Assembly: GCA_016218065.1 (NCBI GenBank)
Contig: JACRFA010000285.1
Location: 1-41,536 of the forward strand
Length of the DNA stretch: 41,536 nucleotides
Source: Ignavibacteriota bacterium
GTDB taxonomy: Bacteria > Bacteroidota > Ignavibacteria > UBA10030 > UBA6906
Direction: 5' to 3'
The position numbers were made by a program, and so were the translations under genes. This document shows positions 24,794 to 32,559 of the stretch, one piece after another (position 1 is the stretch's first letter; each line of letters begins with the position of its first letter). Below the pieces are notes generated by a model. The model was not told the origin of the DNA. It did not search any database and worked only from the letters and a program-made list of their open reading frames with translations.

Positions 24794-25264
24794 TCAGCGC
24801 GCCGCGCTGCCGAGCTGCTCCACTTCAATCGTATGGGCGGCAATGGTCTGCTTGAGCGTTTCGCAGTTAGCAATCTCTCGATACACTACACACTGACTGC
24901 ACTGCGAGCTGCGGCACATCCACGATTTTCCGCTCAGCATCCAGCAAGGCTTTTCCGTGTTTGAAAACGCCGGACAGCTTTGCCGCACATCCGACGAACA
25001 ACCTTTGATCTTCCAGCACGGGATCAACGACATCATGTGCCGGATGCCTGCGATGCTCACTTTTTTTTCGTTGATCATCTTGCGCATGCAGCGTATCCGC
25101 GTGATGTCCGCTTCGGAAAAGCGCCGATGCTTCGAGTCTCTCCGAAGGGGAATGATGAGGCCCTCTCGTTCATACATGCGCACCGTCGAGATCGATGTAC
25201 CGACCAGATCAGCCGCTTCGCCGATAGTATAGAAGAGTGGATTTGTCGCTGCCGGATCCTTCAT
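24794..25264 (-). CDS. MerR-family regulator with cysteine-rich C-terminal domain
   Basis: A 156-residue transcription factor. The N-terminal winged helix is MerR type: FYTIGEAADLVGTSISTVRM, then YEREGLIIPLRRDSKHRRF and the dimer helix. Residues from about 82 onward contain eight cysteines: C-W-KIKGC, SC-PAF, PC-W-MLSG, WMC, QC, QC and NC. This CW...CPA...CW spacing resembles the two-CW domain, in which cysteines are proposed to bind metal or FeS. The ATG at 25264 is chosen because a GTG at 25288 lies inside a palindrome and has no Shine-Dalgarno. It sits 40 bp upstream of the reductase operon in the same direction and probably controls it. The signal (sulfur species, metal, redox) is unknown. 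Confidence 0.88.
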   Translation of the reverse strand: MKDPAATNPLFYTIGEAADLVGTSISTVRMYEREGLIIPLRRDSKHRRFSEADITRIRCMRKMINEKKVSIAGIRHMMSLIPCWKIKGCSSDVRQSCPAFSNTEKPCWMLSGKSWMCRSSQCSQCVVYREIANCETLKQTIAAHTIEVEQLGSAAR

Positions 25265-25282
25265 TGCCCCATTCTTGGAAAT

Positions 25283-25300
25283 CTGCACTTATAAATGCAG
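25283..25300 (-). promoter_or_regulatory. Candidate MerR operator
   Basis: An 18-bp near-perfect palindrome CTGCACTTATAAATGCAG (one mismatched pair) lies 19-36 bp upstream of the chosen MerR start. MerR regulators bind such dyads in their own promoters, so autoregulation is plausible. On the minus strand it follows TGGCAC-N5-CTGCA, which has a loose sigma-54-like layout. Confidence 0.5.
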
Positions 25301-25384
25301 TATTTGTGCCAGAGCGAGATTCGGTCGAATGATAGGATTTTGCGTTGAATCAGGCGGGAGATTCCCAAAAAGTGGAAAGCGGAA

Positions 25385-25438
25385 TCTTGAATTCAAGAAG
25401 AAACAGAGCGTGGATTGATGGATTGATGGATTGTTGAA
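25385..25438. repeat. Palindrome and octamer repeat after trxB
   Basis: TCTTGAATTCAAGA (25385-25398) is a perfect 14-bp palindrome. It is followed by TGGATTGATGGATTGATGGATTG (25411-25433), an 8-bp unit repeated about three times. This stretch lies just downstream of trxB. Confidence 0.6.
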
Positions 25439-25451
25439 TAAAATCCGTCCT

Positions 25452-26396
25452 CTACGCGACCGCAACAGCCTTGGCTGTGCGAATGTAGTCGATGGCTCCC
25501 AACGCCGCCACTGTCCCATCAGCGACGGCTGTGGTAATCTGGCGATAGCGTTTTCGCACCGCATCGCCGGCGGCAAACACACCGGGCACGTTTGTTTCGA
25601 GATTATCTTTCGTGATGATCTCTTTCCACTCGTTCAGGTCAACGACACCATTGAAGCTTTCGGTATTCGGCTCGTACCCGATCAGAATGAAGACGCCATC
25701 AACTTCACGCTCACTGATTGCGTTTGTCGCCAGATGTTGAATCTGCACGCGCTCCAACGATTCATCGCCGACGAACGCAATGATCTTCGATTCCATAACG
25801 AAATCGATTCTGGGATTCTTCTTTGCCTCTTCAATGGCGTGTTGAAATCCCTGGAAGTGATCGAACTGATGCACGATGGTCACGCGGCTTGCATATTTTG
25901 TCAGCGACACAGCTTCTTCAAGCGCGGAGTTTCCGCCGCCGACCACAATGATCTGCTTGTCCTGAAAGAAATCGCCGTCGCACGTCGCGCAGTAGGAAAT
26001 GCCGCGGCCTTTGAACTTCGATTCGCCCGGAACATTCAGCGACCGCGATTTTCCTCCGGGCGAGAGAATCACCGCGCTCGCCGTATAAAGATCCTTTCCG
26101 TTCACTTCCACCGACTTGATGTCGCCATCCAACGACATGCCGGTAATTCTCACGTTGGATTTGATCGCGCAGCCGAATTTTCGGGCCTGACTCTTCATTG
26201 TGTTCGAAAGTTCGTAGCCGCTCGCACTCTCGACGCCGGGATAATTCGCGATCTCATGCGTGAGAATCATTTGTCCGCCAGGCGTTCCGTCCGTGAGGAT
26301 GAGTGTCTTCATCTTCGCACGCGAGAGGTAGATGCCCGCCGTGAGACCGGCGGGACCGCCGCCCAGTACAATCACATCAAAGTCGTACGTGTTCAT
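25452..26396 (-). CDS. trxB: Thioredoxin reductase-like flavoprotein with atypical pyridine-nucleotide site
   Basis: A 314-residue FAD flavoprotein of the low-Mr thioredoxin reductase family. FAD-binding VIVLGGGPAGLTAGIY is at the N-terminus, the redox pair is in SYCATCDGDF, a second dinucleotide motif is VVGGGNSALEEA, and the C-terminal FAD motif is FAAGDAV. In classical enzymes the HRRXXXR segment after the second motif binds the NADPH 2'-phosphate; here it is VHQFDHFQGFQ, so both arginines are absent. NADH, ferredoxin or another donor may be used instead. The ATG at 26396 is preferred over a TTG at 26438 that would overlap the preceding gene. It follows the thioredoxin-fold gene by 22 bp; the two are likely a pair. 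Confidence 0.92.
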   Translation of the reverse strand: MNTYDFDVIVLGGGPAGLTAGIYLSRAKMKTLILTDGTPGGQMILTHEIANYPGVESASGYELSNTMKSQARKFGCAIKSNVRITGMSLDGDIKSVEVNGKDLYTASAVILSPGGKSRSLNVPGESKFKGRGISYCATCDGDFFQDKQIIVVGGGNSALEEAVSLTKYASRVTIVHQFDHFQGFQHAIEEAKKNPRIDFVMESKIIAFVGDESLERVQIQHLATNAISEREVDGVFILIGYEPNTESFNGVVDLNEWKEIITKDNLETNVPGVFAAGDAVRKRYRQITTAVADGTVAALGAIDYIRTAKAVAVA

Positions 26397-26418
26397 TGGA
26401 GTCAGGTTCGTGATAAGT

Positions 26419-26772
26419 TTATGCCGGCACTTTTTCAAATTCCTTATCGAGAATCGTCGTCACCTGTTCCATGTTCTGAATGCTGCTCGTTGCTTTCGCG
26501 ACCTTGCCGTTCTTGAAATAGACAGTGAACGGAAGTCCGGCAAAGCTTCGGCACTCAGGAAGATTGCGGATGAGGTGGCCGATCGGCCCGTCGAACTCCA
26601 TGTCCCGAAATGCGACGTGTGTGTACTCCGCCTCCAACTCCTCCATCACGCCGTACACCGGAATGCACATCGGCCCCATGCGTCCGCAGCAGACCATGAC
26701 GTTTTCATTTTGATGCAGCGTGTTTTGAAATTCTTCTTCCGTGGTGATGTGTTTCAGATCTGTTTTGAGCAT
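26419..26772 (-). CDS. Thioredoxin-fold protein with CX6C active site
   Basis: A 117-residue thioredoxin-fold protein. The active-site position, normally WCGPC, reads VMVCCGRMGPMCIPVYGVM. C29 and C36 are separated by six residues, with an extra C28, and the Pro two residues after C36 takes the place of the usual helix Pro. The cis-Pro loop is GLPFTVYF and the second half KNGKVAKATSS fits the fold. It directly precedes the thioredoxin reductase-like gene (22 bp), so it is probably its redox partner; a different disulfide chemistry or metal binding is possible. No signal peptide, so it acts in the cytoplasm. The next gene is divergent, leaving a 160-bp shared promoter gap. Confidence 0.85.
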   Translation of the reverse strand: MLKTDLKHITTEEEFQNTLHQNENVMVCCGRMGPMCIPVYGVMEELEAEYTHVAFRDMEFDGPIGHLIRNLPECRSFAGLPFTVYFKNGKVAKATSSIQNMEQVTTILDKEFEKVPA

Positions 26773-26932
26773 GGGAGTACCTTGTTAGGTTATTGAATGT
26801 TGTTTGTTTGATTCGATGCGGCGAATAACGGAAAGGGTCAAGTCATGCCTTCGAAGTCTTCACTTTTTCCATGACCCGAATGTTCAACTCGCTGCATCAC
26901 ATCAGAGACATTCACAGAAGGAATATATACGT

Positions 26933-27409
26933 ATGAAAATTCCCGGACTCATCGTCGCAACATTGTTGATTCTCTTCTCCTACTCAGGCGCGCAACAATT
27001 GGCTCCGGCGCCGAATTTCAAACTCAAGACTCACGAAGGAAAGACTGTCGAGCTGGCAAAGCTCAAAGGCAAACTCGTCGTCGTGAATTTCTGGGCAACC
27101 TGGTGCCCGCCCTGCCGCCGAGAGATTCCCGGCTTTCTCGATGTGTACAAGCAGTACAAGACAAAGGGACTCGAGATAGTCGGAGTAGCGTTGGATCAAG
27201 ATGGCTGGTCGGTTGTCAAGCCGTATGTTGATCAGGCGAAGATGAATTATCCCGTGGTCATCGGCGACTTCAATCTCGCGAACGCGTACGGCGGCGTTGA
27301 GTCAATCCCGACCACGTTTGTGATCGACAAGCGCGGCAACATCATCCAGCGACATATCGGGTACATGAGCAAGTCTGACTTTGAAAATGTGGTGAAGGGA
27401 TTGCTGTAG
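26933..27409 (+). CDS. TlpA/ResA-like periplasmic thiol-disulfide oxidoreductase
   Basis: A 158-residue exported thioredoxin-fold protein. A signal peptide (MKIPGLIVATLLILFSYSGA) is followed by APNFKLKTHEGKTVELAKLK, then VVNFWATWCPPCRREIP with the CPPC active site, GVALDQDGW, and the cis-Pro loop SIPTTFVIDKRGNII. The family reduces or isomerises periplasmic disulfides, for example in cytochrome c maturation. The ATG at 26933 is chosen because AGAAGGA lies upstream and it starts the signal peptide. It is divergent from the thioredoxin/thioredoxin reductase pair, so they may be co-regulated from the shared gap. Confidence 0.93.
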   Translation: MKIPGLIVATLLILFSYSGAQQLAPAPNFKLKTHEGKTVELAKLKGKLVVVNFWATWCPPCRREIPGFLDVYKQYKTKGLEIVGVALDQDGWSVVKPYVDQAKMNYPVVIGDFNLANAYGGVESIPTTFVIDKRGNIIQRHIGYMSKSDFENVVKGLL

Positions 27410-27513
27410 GCTGCCGATGCCGGATCCTGTCGTGTTTACGTCTTCATCTTGACATCGTCAAGAATCATAATCTGTTTTGGGGGCGTCGAAGCATGTCCGG
27501 CACTGGACAGTAT

Positions 27514-27560
27514 TCTCCCGAGAGGGATGCCTTCGGCAGACTTCGCTCAGACTGACGCAT
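27514..27560. repeat. Fragment related to the composite intergenic repeat
   Basis: CTTCGGCAGACTTCGCTCAGACTGACG matches the CTTCG-TTCAGAATGACA end of the element at 21725-22004 in pattern. It is alone in a 236-bp gap with no gene. The same gap has TTGACATCGTCAA, a short palindrome near 27452. Confidence 0.45.
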
Positions 27561-27645
27561 GTTGCCTCGCTTCAGCCCTGTCGCCGTTTTCTCCATGACT
27601 GTGATTTCTTTATATTGAGTCAGCCAAAAGCTGAGACTTCACGTC

Positions 27646-28575
27646 ATGCGAGCCAGACGCCATTTCATGACTCATCTCCCAGACACGACATCTCGTCACC
27701 CTGCTGAATGGGGACTTCGTTCCACGTTCGTCGGGATTGTCGCAAATACACTTCTCGCTGTCACCAAAGGCATCGCCGGCGTGCTCGGCAACTCGTACGC
27801 ACTCGTCGCCGACGCCATCGAATCAACCACGGACATTGCCAGCTCATTCATTGTGTGGGGCGGCCTGAAGATCTCCACCCTCCCGCCGGATGAGGGCCAT
27901 CCCTACGGACACGGCAAGGCAGAGCCGCTCGCTGCCGTTGTTGTAGCACTTATTCTCATCGCCGCCGCTGCGGCCATTGCAATCCAGAGTGTTCGCGAGA
28001 TTGTCACGCCACATCATGCGCCTGAGCCATTCACGCTTATCGTGCTGGTCGTTGTCGTCGTCGTGAAGGAAATCCTCTTTCGTTTTGTGTTCAATGTCGG
28101 CAAAGCAGTCAATAGCGTCGCCGTCAAAAGCGACGCGTGGCATCATCGCAGCGACGCAATCACATCAGCCGCTGTGTTCATCGGTATCTCCGTTGCGCTC
28201 ATTGGCGGAGCAGGCTATGAAAGCGCCGATGACTGGAGCGCCTTGTTTGCCGCATCGGTCATCGTCTTCAACGCGGCTCGCATTCTCAGCTCTGCCATCA
28301 ACGAAGTGATGGATGCTGCGCCATCCACTGAGATTCACGACTCCATTAGAGAAGTCGCACAGCGCGTCGAAGGTGTGCTTGCCCTCGAAAAATTCCTCGT
28401 CCGCAAAATGGGCTTCTCGTACTATGTCGATCTCCACGTGACCGTCGATGGCGGACTCTCGGTGCGACACGGTCACGAGATCGCGCGTGCTGTCAAGCGG
28501 GCAGTTCTTCGCACGCACCCCACCGTTGCCGAGGTCCTCGTGCATGTCGAGCCGTCGGATTTGGTACACGAGTAG
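27646..28575 (+). CDS. Cation diffusion facilitator (CDF) family metal transporter
   Basis: A 309-residue metal/proton antiporter of the CDF family with about six helices and a cytosolic C-terminal ferredoxin-like domain. Metal-site motifs are YALVADAIESTTDIASS in helix 2, HPYGHGKAEPLAA in the loop after helix 3 and SDAWHHRSDAITS in helix 5, supplying the two D/H pairs. The C-terminal domain ends in AEVLVHVEPSD. These motifs fit efflux of Zn, Fe, Co or Mn from the cytosol. The N-terminus begins at ATG 27646; an in-frame ATG at 27667 is possible, and neither has a strong Shine-Dalgarno. It converges with the NO-reductase gene across a terminator. Confidence 0.93.
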   Translation: MRARRHFMTHLPDTTSRHPAEWGLRSTFVGIVANTLLAVTKGIAGVLGNSYALVADAIESTTDIASSFIVWGGLKISTLPPDEGHPYGHGKAEPLAAVVVALILIAAAAAIAIQSVREIVTPHHAPEPFTLIVLVVVVVVKEILFRFVFNVGKAVNSVAVKSDAWHHRSDAITSAAVFIGISVALIGGAGYESADDWSALFAASVIVFNAARILSSAINEVMDAAPSTEIHDSIREVAQRVEGVLALEKFLVRKMGFSYYVDLHVTVDGGLSVRHGHEIARAVKRAVLRTHPTVAEVLVHVEPSDLVHE

Positions 28576-28646
28576 GCTAAAAACACGAACCTCCCGACTG
28601 AGACAGTCGAGAGCGTTCGTGCTTCTCCGGCTGAAGCGTATTTTAG
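28576..28646. terminator. Bidirectional stem-loop between convergent genes
   Basis: Nested arms occur: GCTAAAA with TTTTAGC as the outer pair, CACGAAC with GTTCGTG inside, and CGACT with AGTCG at the tip. The structure spans the gap between the CDF (+) and NO reductase (-) genes and reaches into the last codons of the latter. Confidence 0.6.
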
Positions 28647-30856
28647 CTTCGAGTGGGTTTGCTGCTGATCTTCACGATGAACCACACGAACACGATTGCC
28701 CCAATCGCAAAGATCGTGTCGCCGAAGATGCGCGCCCACCGAAGATAGTTCATGACATTCGTCTGCATGAACTCCGAGCTGCGCGCATACCAGTAGCCGT
28801 ACTCCACCGATGCCCATGTCTGCATCAGTCCCACAGGCAACAGACTCAGCACGACCATCGCCAGGAGTCCGAAGTTGATCGACCAGAACGCGAACCGGAT
28901 CGGTTTCTCGTTCCATGTTGAGGCGGGCTTGAGCGCGCGGAGGCAGAACAACATCAAGCCAAGACCGAGCATGCCATACACTCCGAACAGCGCCGCATGT
29001 CCATGCACAGGCGTCGTATTCAATCCCTGCATGTAGTAAAGCGCAATCGGCGGATTGATCATGAACCCAAACAATCCGGCGCCGAGCAGATTCCAGAACG
29101 CGACAGACACGAAGAAGTAGATGGGCCATTTGTAATTTTGCACCCACTCCTTTGTCCGGGAAAGACGAATGTTCTCCCATGCTTCAAATCCAACAAACAC
29201 CAGGGGCACAACTTCCAATGCGCTGAACACGGAACCCAACGCAAGCACGACGGTCGGCGTACCGGTGAAGTAGAGATGATGCAGCGTGCCGATGATCCCT
29301 CCCGACAAAAAGATCGTGGACGAAAGCAAAGTCGCCTGACCCGCCGTTCGGAGGCTCACCAGTTTCAATCTCGCAAAGAGAAATGCAATTACCACGGTCG
29401 CGAACACTTCAAAGAAGCCTTCGACCCAGAGGTGGACAACCCACCAACGCCAGTACTCGACAATTGCGAGATTCGTGTGCCTGCCGTACATCAGTGCAGC
29501 GCCGTAGAACGCGGCGATGGCAATTGTGGAGATCAAGAAGAGTGTGAGGATGGGTTTCTGCTCGTCTTTCTTTCTCAGTGCAGGCAGCAGGCTTCGTACC
29601 ATCAAAAAGAGCCAGAGCAGCAATCCGATGAAAAGCGCGATTTGCCACAAGCGTCCGAGATCGATGTACTCATAGCCGCTGTGCCCGAGATAGAACCATG
29701 CGTCCCCGGAGAGCAATCCTTTTACGCTCAACCACTGTCCCGCCATCGAGCCAAGCACAACAACAAGCAACGCGCCGAACAGAATGTTCACGCCGAGCCG
29801 CTGTCCTTTCGGCTCGACGCCGCTCACGGCAGGCCCGGTGTACAACCCGCCTGCGAGCCACGCCGTTGCAATCCAGAAAATTCCAAGCTGCGTATGCCAC
29901 GTTCGCGCGATTGAGTATGGGAGTATCTCGGCGATCGGGATGCCGTAGAACGCATCTCCCTCAACACCATAATGCCCGGTGACAACGCCGAGCAAGATCT
30001 GAAGAAGGAACAAGCCGGTCACGGTCCAGAAATATTTCACAACGGCAACTTGTGATGGAGTCGGGTGAGCGCCGAGCAGGGGATCGCTTGCCGGAACATC
30101 GCCCGCCGGATGTTCGTGTTCTTGCGCGCCATAGTACCACGCCATGGCGCCAATGCCCGCAAGCAGCAGAATGATGCTCACGCCCGTCCACACGACCGCC
30201 TCGCCCGTCGGCCCGTTGGCAACAAGTTCTTCATGCGGCCAGTTGCTTGTGTACGTGAGATTGCGTCCCGGCCTGTTGGTCGACGCGGCCCACGAGCTCC
30301 AGAAATAGAACGCGGCAAGTTGTCTCAGTTTGGATGCATCGGTGAGCGTGTTCTCGTGAATCGCGTAATCAGATCGCCCCTTCGTAAATACATCGGCAAA
30401 GTGCGCCGCGTTCGCATTGAACGCCCGTACGCGAATCGGATCGATAGTCACAACACCGCTCGATGCGTTGTACGTATTCGTCCGCATCGTGCGTTGAAGT
30501 CGAGTGCGCAGCGCTGCCTGCTGTTCAGACGTTGCCTCTGCGTACGGACGCGAATGTTCTTGCTGCGACCATGCATCGAGAATGTACACCGCCTCGCGAT
30601 GCAGCCAGTCGGCTGTCCAATCCGGCGCGACGTAGCTTCCGTGTCCCCACACCGAGCCGACTTCCATTCCGCCCATTGCCTGCCAAACATTTTGTCCCTG
30701 CTGAATGTCTTCACGCGTCAGCATGACGGCGCCATCCGTCGTTACCACGCGCACGGGAATAGGCGGCGCTTCCTGATAAATCTCGACGCCGACCCACCCG
30801 AGCACAGCAAACGACAGAATAATGACCGCCGCAAAAGCAAACCAGTACTTCCTCAT
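28643..30856 (-). CDS. norB: Quinol-dependent nitric oxide reductase (qNOR)
   Basis: A 737-residue fusion of the NorC-like and NorB-like parts, typical of qNOR, which reduces two NO to N2O with electrons from quinol. After an N-terminal helix comes a periplasmic domain (GQNVWQAMGGMEVGSVWGHG, shown here as key motifs QQGQNVWQ and VWGHGSY), then about 12 helices. Probable ligands are the His in ARTWHTQLGIFW, the FeB-site His and Glu in VVHLWVEGFFEV, the pair in TLHHLYFTG and the haem His residues in VHGHAALFGVYG. It starts 11 bp after the ric gene and has AGGAG 8 bp upstream of its ATG. With its neighbours it forms an NO-defence operon. Complete denitrification is not implied. Confidence 0.94.
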   Translation of the reverse strand: MRKYWFAFAAVIILSFAVLGWVGVEIYQEAPPIPVRVVTTDGAVMLTREDIQQGQNVWQAMGGMEVGSVWGHGSYVAPDWTADWLHREAVYILDAWSQQEHSRPYAEATSEQQAALRTRLQRTMRTNTYNASSGVVTIDPIRVRAFNANAAHFADVFTKGRSDYAIHENTLTDASKLRQLAAFYFWSSWAASTNRPGRNLTYTSNWPHEELVANGPTGEAVVWTGVSIILLLAGIGAMAWYYGAQEHEHPAGDVPASDPLLGAHPTPSQVAVVKYFWTVTGLFLLQILLGVVTGHYGVEGDAFYGIPIAEILPYSIARTWHTQLGIFWIATAWLAGGLYTGPAVSGVEPKGQRLGVNILFGALLVVVLGSMAGQWLSVKGLLSGDAWFYLGHSGYEYIDLGRLWQIALFIGLLLWLFLMVRSLLPALRKKDEQKPILTLFLISTIAIAAFYGAALMYGRHTNLAIVEYWRWWVVHLWVEGFFEVFATVVIAFLFARLKLVSLRTAGQATLLSSTIFLSGGIIGTLHHLYFTGTPTVVLALGSVFSALEVVPLVFVGFEAWENIRLSRTKEWVQNYKWPIYFFVSVAFWNLLGAGLFGFMINPPIALYYMQGLNTTPVHGHAALFGVYGMLGLGLMLFCLRALKPASTWNEKPIRFAFWSINFGLLAMVVLSLLPVGLMQTWASVEYGYWYARSSEFMQTNVMNYLRWARIFGDTIFAIGAIVFVWFIVKISSKPTRS

Positions 30857-30867
30857 GCTCTCTCTCC

Positions 30868-31602
30868 TCAGTTGTTCATCGATAGAACCTTCGCTTCCAG
30901 CGCGAGTGATTTCGGGAAGAGAATGTTATTCTCAAGATGAATATGCTGATGTAAGTCTTTTTCAAAATCTTCAAGCTCTTTGTAAGATGTTCGGAACGTC
31001 GTACAGGCATCATCGGGCGGTGTGTACGATGCCGAAAGCGCCCTGATGCCGTACATCTCGTCTCCGGCGGATTCGTGCTCGGCTTCCATCATGCGGATTG
31101 GGTTTTGCGCTGACCCGAATGGTGGAGCGGAGATCATGAACTGCCGGTTCGATGCGTCAACCAGGTGTTTGATGTACGGGAAAAGGATGCGCTCCTCTTT
31201 CATCATGTGATGCTGAAGCTCATTCGCGACCACCGCAAACCTGCCGGCGATTGCCACAGCTTCCGGATGATTAGCGCCGTGAACGGATGAAACCTTTGCC
31301 GTGTGGGCCGCGAGAACGGGTATCGCGTTCCGCACATACGTATGATGCTTGAGAACAATGTAGTCGATGAGTTCGTCAAGCGGCAATGCATCGAATGAAA
31401 CTTCCGACTGATCAGCGACCGCCATCGCCTCGCCAAGATCGGCAAGCACTGTTTCGGCGTTGAGAGATTTTTCGCCGCATGCTTCGTCGATCGTCTTACC
31501 TCCTCTGCAGCAGAAATCGAGTGAGTATTTCTCGAACACGGCGGCAGCGCGAAAATTGTCGGTGACGATTTGTTTGAGTGTCAAAGCCCGTACGTCTGTC
31601 AT
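30868..31602 (-). CDS. ric: Iron-sulfur cluster repair di-iron protein (RIC/ScdA/YtfE)
   Basis: A 244-residue di-iron protein that helps repair FeS clusters damaged by NO or oxidants. The N-terminal ScdA domain shows SLDFCCRGGKTIDEAC. The hemerythrin-like four-helix part follows, with LKHHTYVRNAIPVL, HHMMKEERILFPYI, EAEHESAGDEM and HQHIHLENNILFPKSL providing His and Glu ligands. The start at 31602 is chosen because it overlaps the upstream regulator's stop by 4 nt (ATGA), while a longer reading would run across the regulator gene in another frame. It precedes norB by 11 bp. The gene pairing is typical for NO stress; the symbol follows general usage for the family. Confidence 0.94.
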   Translation of the reverse strand: MTDVRALTLKQIVTDNFRAAAVFEKYSLDFCCRGGKTIDEACGEKSLNAETVLADLGEAMAVADQSEVSFDALPLDELIDYIVLKHHTYVRNAIPVLAAHTAKVSSVHGANHPEAVAIAGRFAVVANELQHHMMKEERILFPYIKHLVDASNRQFMISAPPFGSAQNPIRMMEAEHESAGDEMYGIRALSASYTPPDDACTTFRTSYKELEDFEKDLHQHIHLENNILFPKSLALEAKVLSMNN

Positions 31603-32243
31603 GTAGCTCTTCCCTTCTTTTTGTTTTGATTGAAATATGATCTTGGATTTCCCCAGAGGATTTTTCCGTCGGAGGTCAGCCGAAGCTTCTCTCCCTGCTC
31701 CATTGCCTTGATACACCGAATCACCGTTTCCACGCGCAGCCCGGTCATGTCCGCAAGCTGTTGACGGGTAAACGGAACCTGATACACCTCCGCCTTCGCG
31801 TTGGTTTCCTTTCGGAAGTACTCGATGAGCGTTGTGAGTCGATGTTCCGCCTCCTCGATTGCAAGCTCGGTGAGCATGATCGATTTGTACACTAATCTTC
31901 CGCTCAAGACTTGCGTCAGCGCGAGGTGTATGTCGAAATTCTCTTTCAGCAATTTTAGAAATGCGGTGTGCGGACATCTCCACACTTCGCTCGCGACAAC
32001 CGCGATTGCCGAGGCAGGATAGGGCAGGCGGTTAAAGAGTGGCGGTTCGCCGAAACTTTGCCCTTCCGTGAAGTAGCCCTGTACGAATTCTTTCCCATCG
32101 CGGCTGTACGTCGCCATTTTGATTTTCCCCGACTTGACCAGATGAAAATATGTGGCCATATCGCCTTCATGAAAGAGCGCTTCATTCTTTTTCAGATTCG
32201 ACAGCCGGGCGTCGTATTTTCGTAAGATTGATTCAGGTATCAT
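31599..32243 (-). CDS. Crp/Fnr family regulator, probably NO-responsive
   Basis: A 214-residue regulator with an N-terminal cyclic-nucleotide-binding-type domain (FHEGDMATYFHLVKSGKIKM, then GQSFGEPPLF) and a C-terminal winged helix with recognition region FTRQQLADMTGLRVETVIRC. It lacks the N-terminal Cys set that holds the [4Fe-4S] cluster of FNR; the two Cys residues are isolated. That makes it more like the DNR/NnrR branch, whose members respond to NO through haem, but this is inference. It heads the operon with ric (4-nt overlap) and norB, so self-activation in response to NO is plausible. There is no clear Shine-Dalgarno at the ATG. Confidence 0.88.
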   Translation of the reverse strand: MIPESILRKYDARLSNLKKNEALFHEGDMATYFHLVKSGKIKMATYSRDGKEFVQGYFTEGQSFGEPPLFNRLPYPASAIAVVASEVWRCPHTAFLKLLKENFDIHLALTQVLSGRLVYKSIMLTELAIEEAEHRLTTLIEYFRKETNAKAEVYQVPFTRQQLADMTGLRVETVIRCIKAMEQGEKLRLTSDGKILWGNPRSYFNQNKKKGRAT

Positions 32244-32559
32244 GACAGATGAATTGTATTCGATATTGGTGAGAGATGTTTATGAGGTAAGTCATAACGG
32301 GCCATAGCTGCCCATCAAAACTCTCGAAGGGCGTGCTTTGTTCCCGTCCGACCCGCAGAGCGAGAACTCCTCTGTTCAGGGGTTGACCTCCTGAAGCATC
32401 AACAACAGGATGGCTTGAAGCTGATAGTTTTGGCAGGAATCGGAATTGATGTTCATCTGTTGGTCGGGACTCCCGTCCCGACTACGGTGGTTTCTCCGGC
32501 GTCAGGTCGCAGACCCAAACAACAAGTTGCAGAGCGACACAAATCGGCAAGAGCATCGA
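32244..32559. other. Intergenic region upstream of the NO operon
   Basis: This 316-bp gap should contain the promoter of the Crp/Fnr-led operon, reading leftward. No gene is seen. It includes the perfect hairpin at 32463-32482. I searched by eye for a TTGAT-N4-ATCAA box of the DNR/FNR type and found none convincing. Confidence 0.5.
32463..32482. repeat. GTCGGGAC hairpin
   Basis: A perfect palindrome, GTCGGGAC-TCCC-GTCCCGAC, 8-bp arms with a 4-nt loop. It is of the REP-like type found between genes in many bacteria. It may end transcription from the PepSY gene or be a repeat copy. Confidence 0.65.

Noticed and set aside
25431-26516. Plus-strand frame (about 360 codons) opposite trxB
   Set aside because: The opposite strand encodes a clear thioredoxin reductase with all flavin motifs. 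The plus frame has no domain and no start signals.
31603-31983. N-terminal extension of the RIC protein
   Set aside because: The extra 127 codons overlap the Crp/Fnr gene in another frame and look like its shadow. The 4-nt overlap start at 31602 gives a normal family length.
32370-32410. FNR/DNR-type box suggested by TTGAC and ATCAA near 32376-32400
   Set aside because: The half-sites are not spaced as TTGAT-N4-ATCAA and the match is no better than chance.
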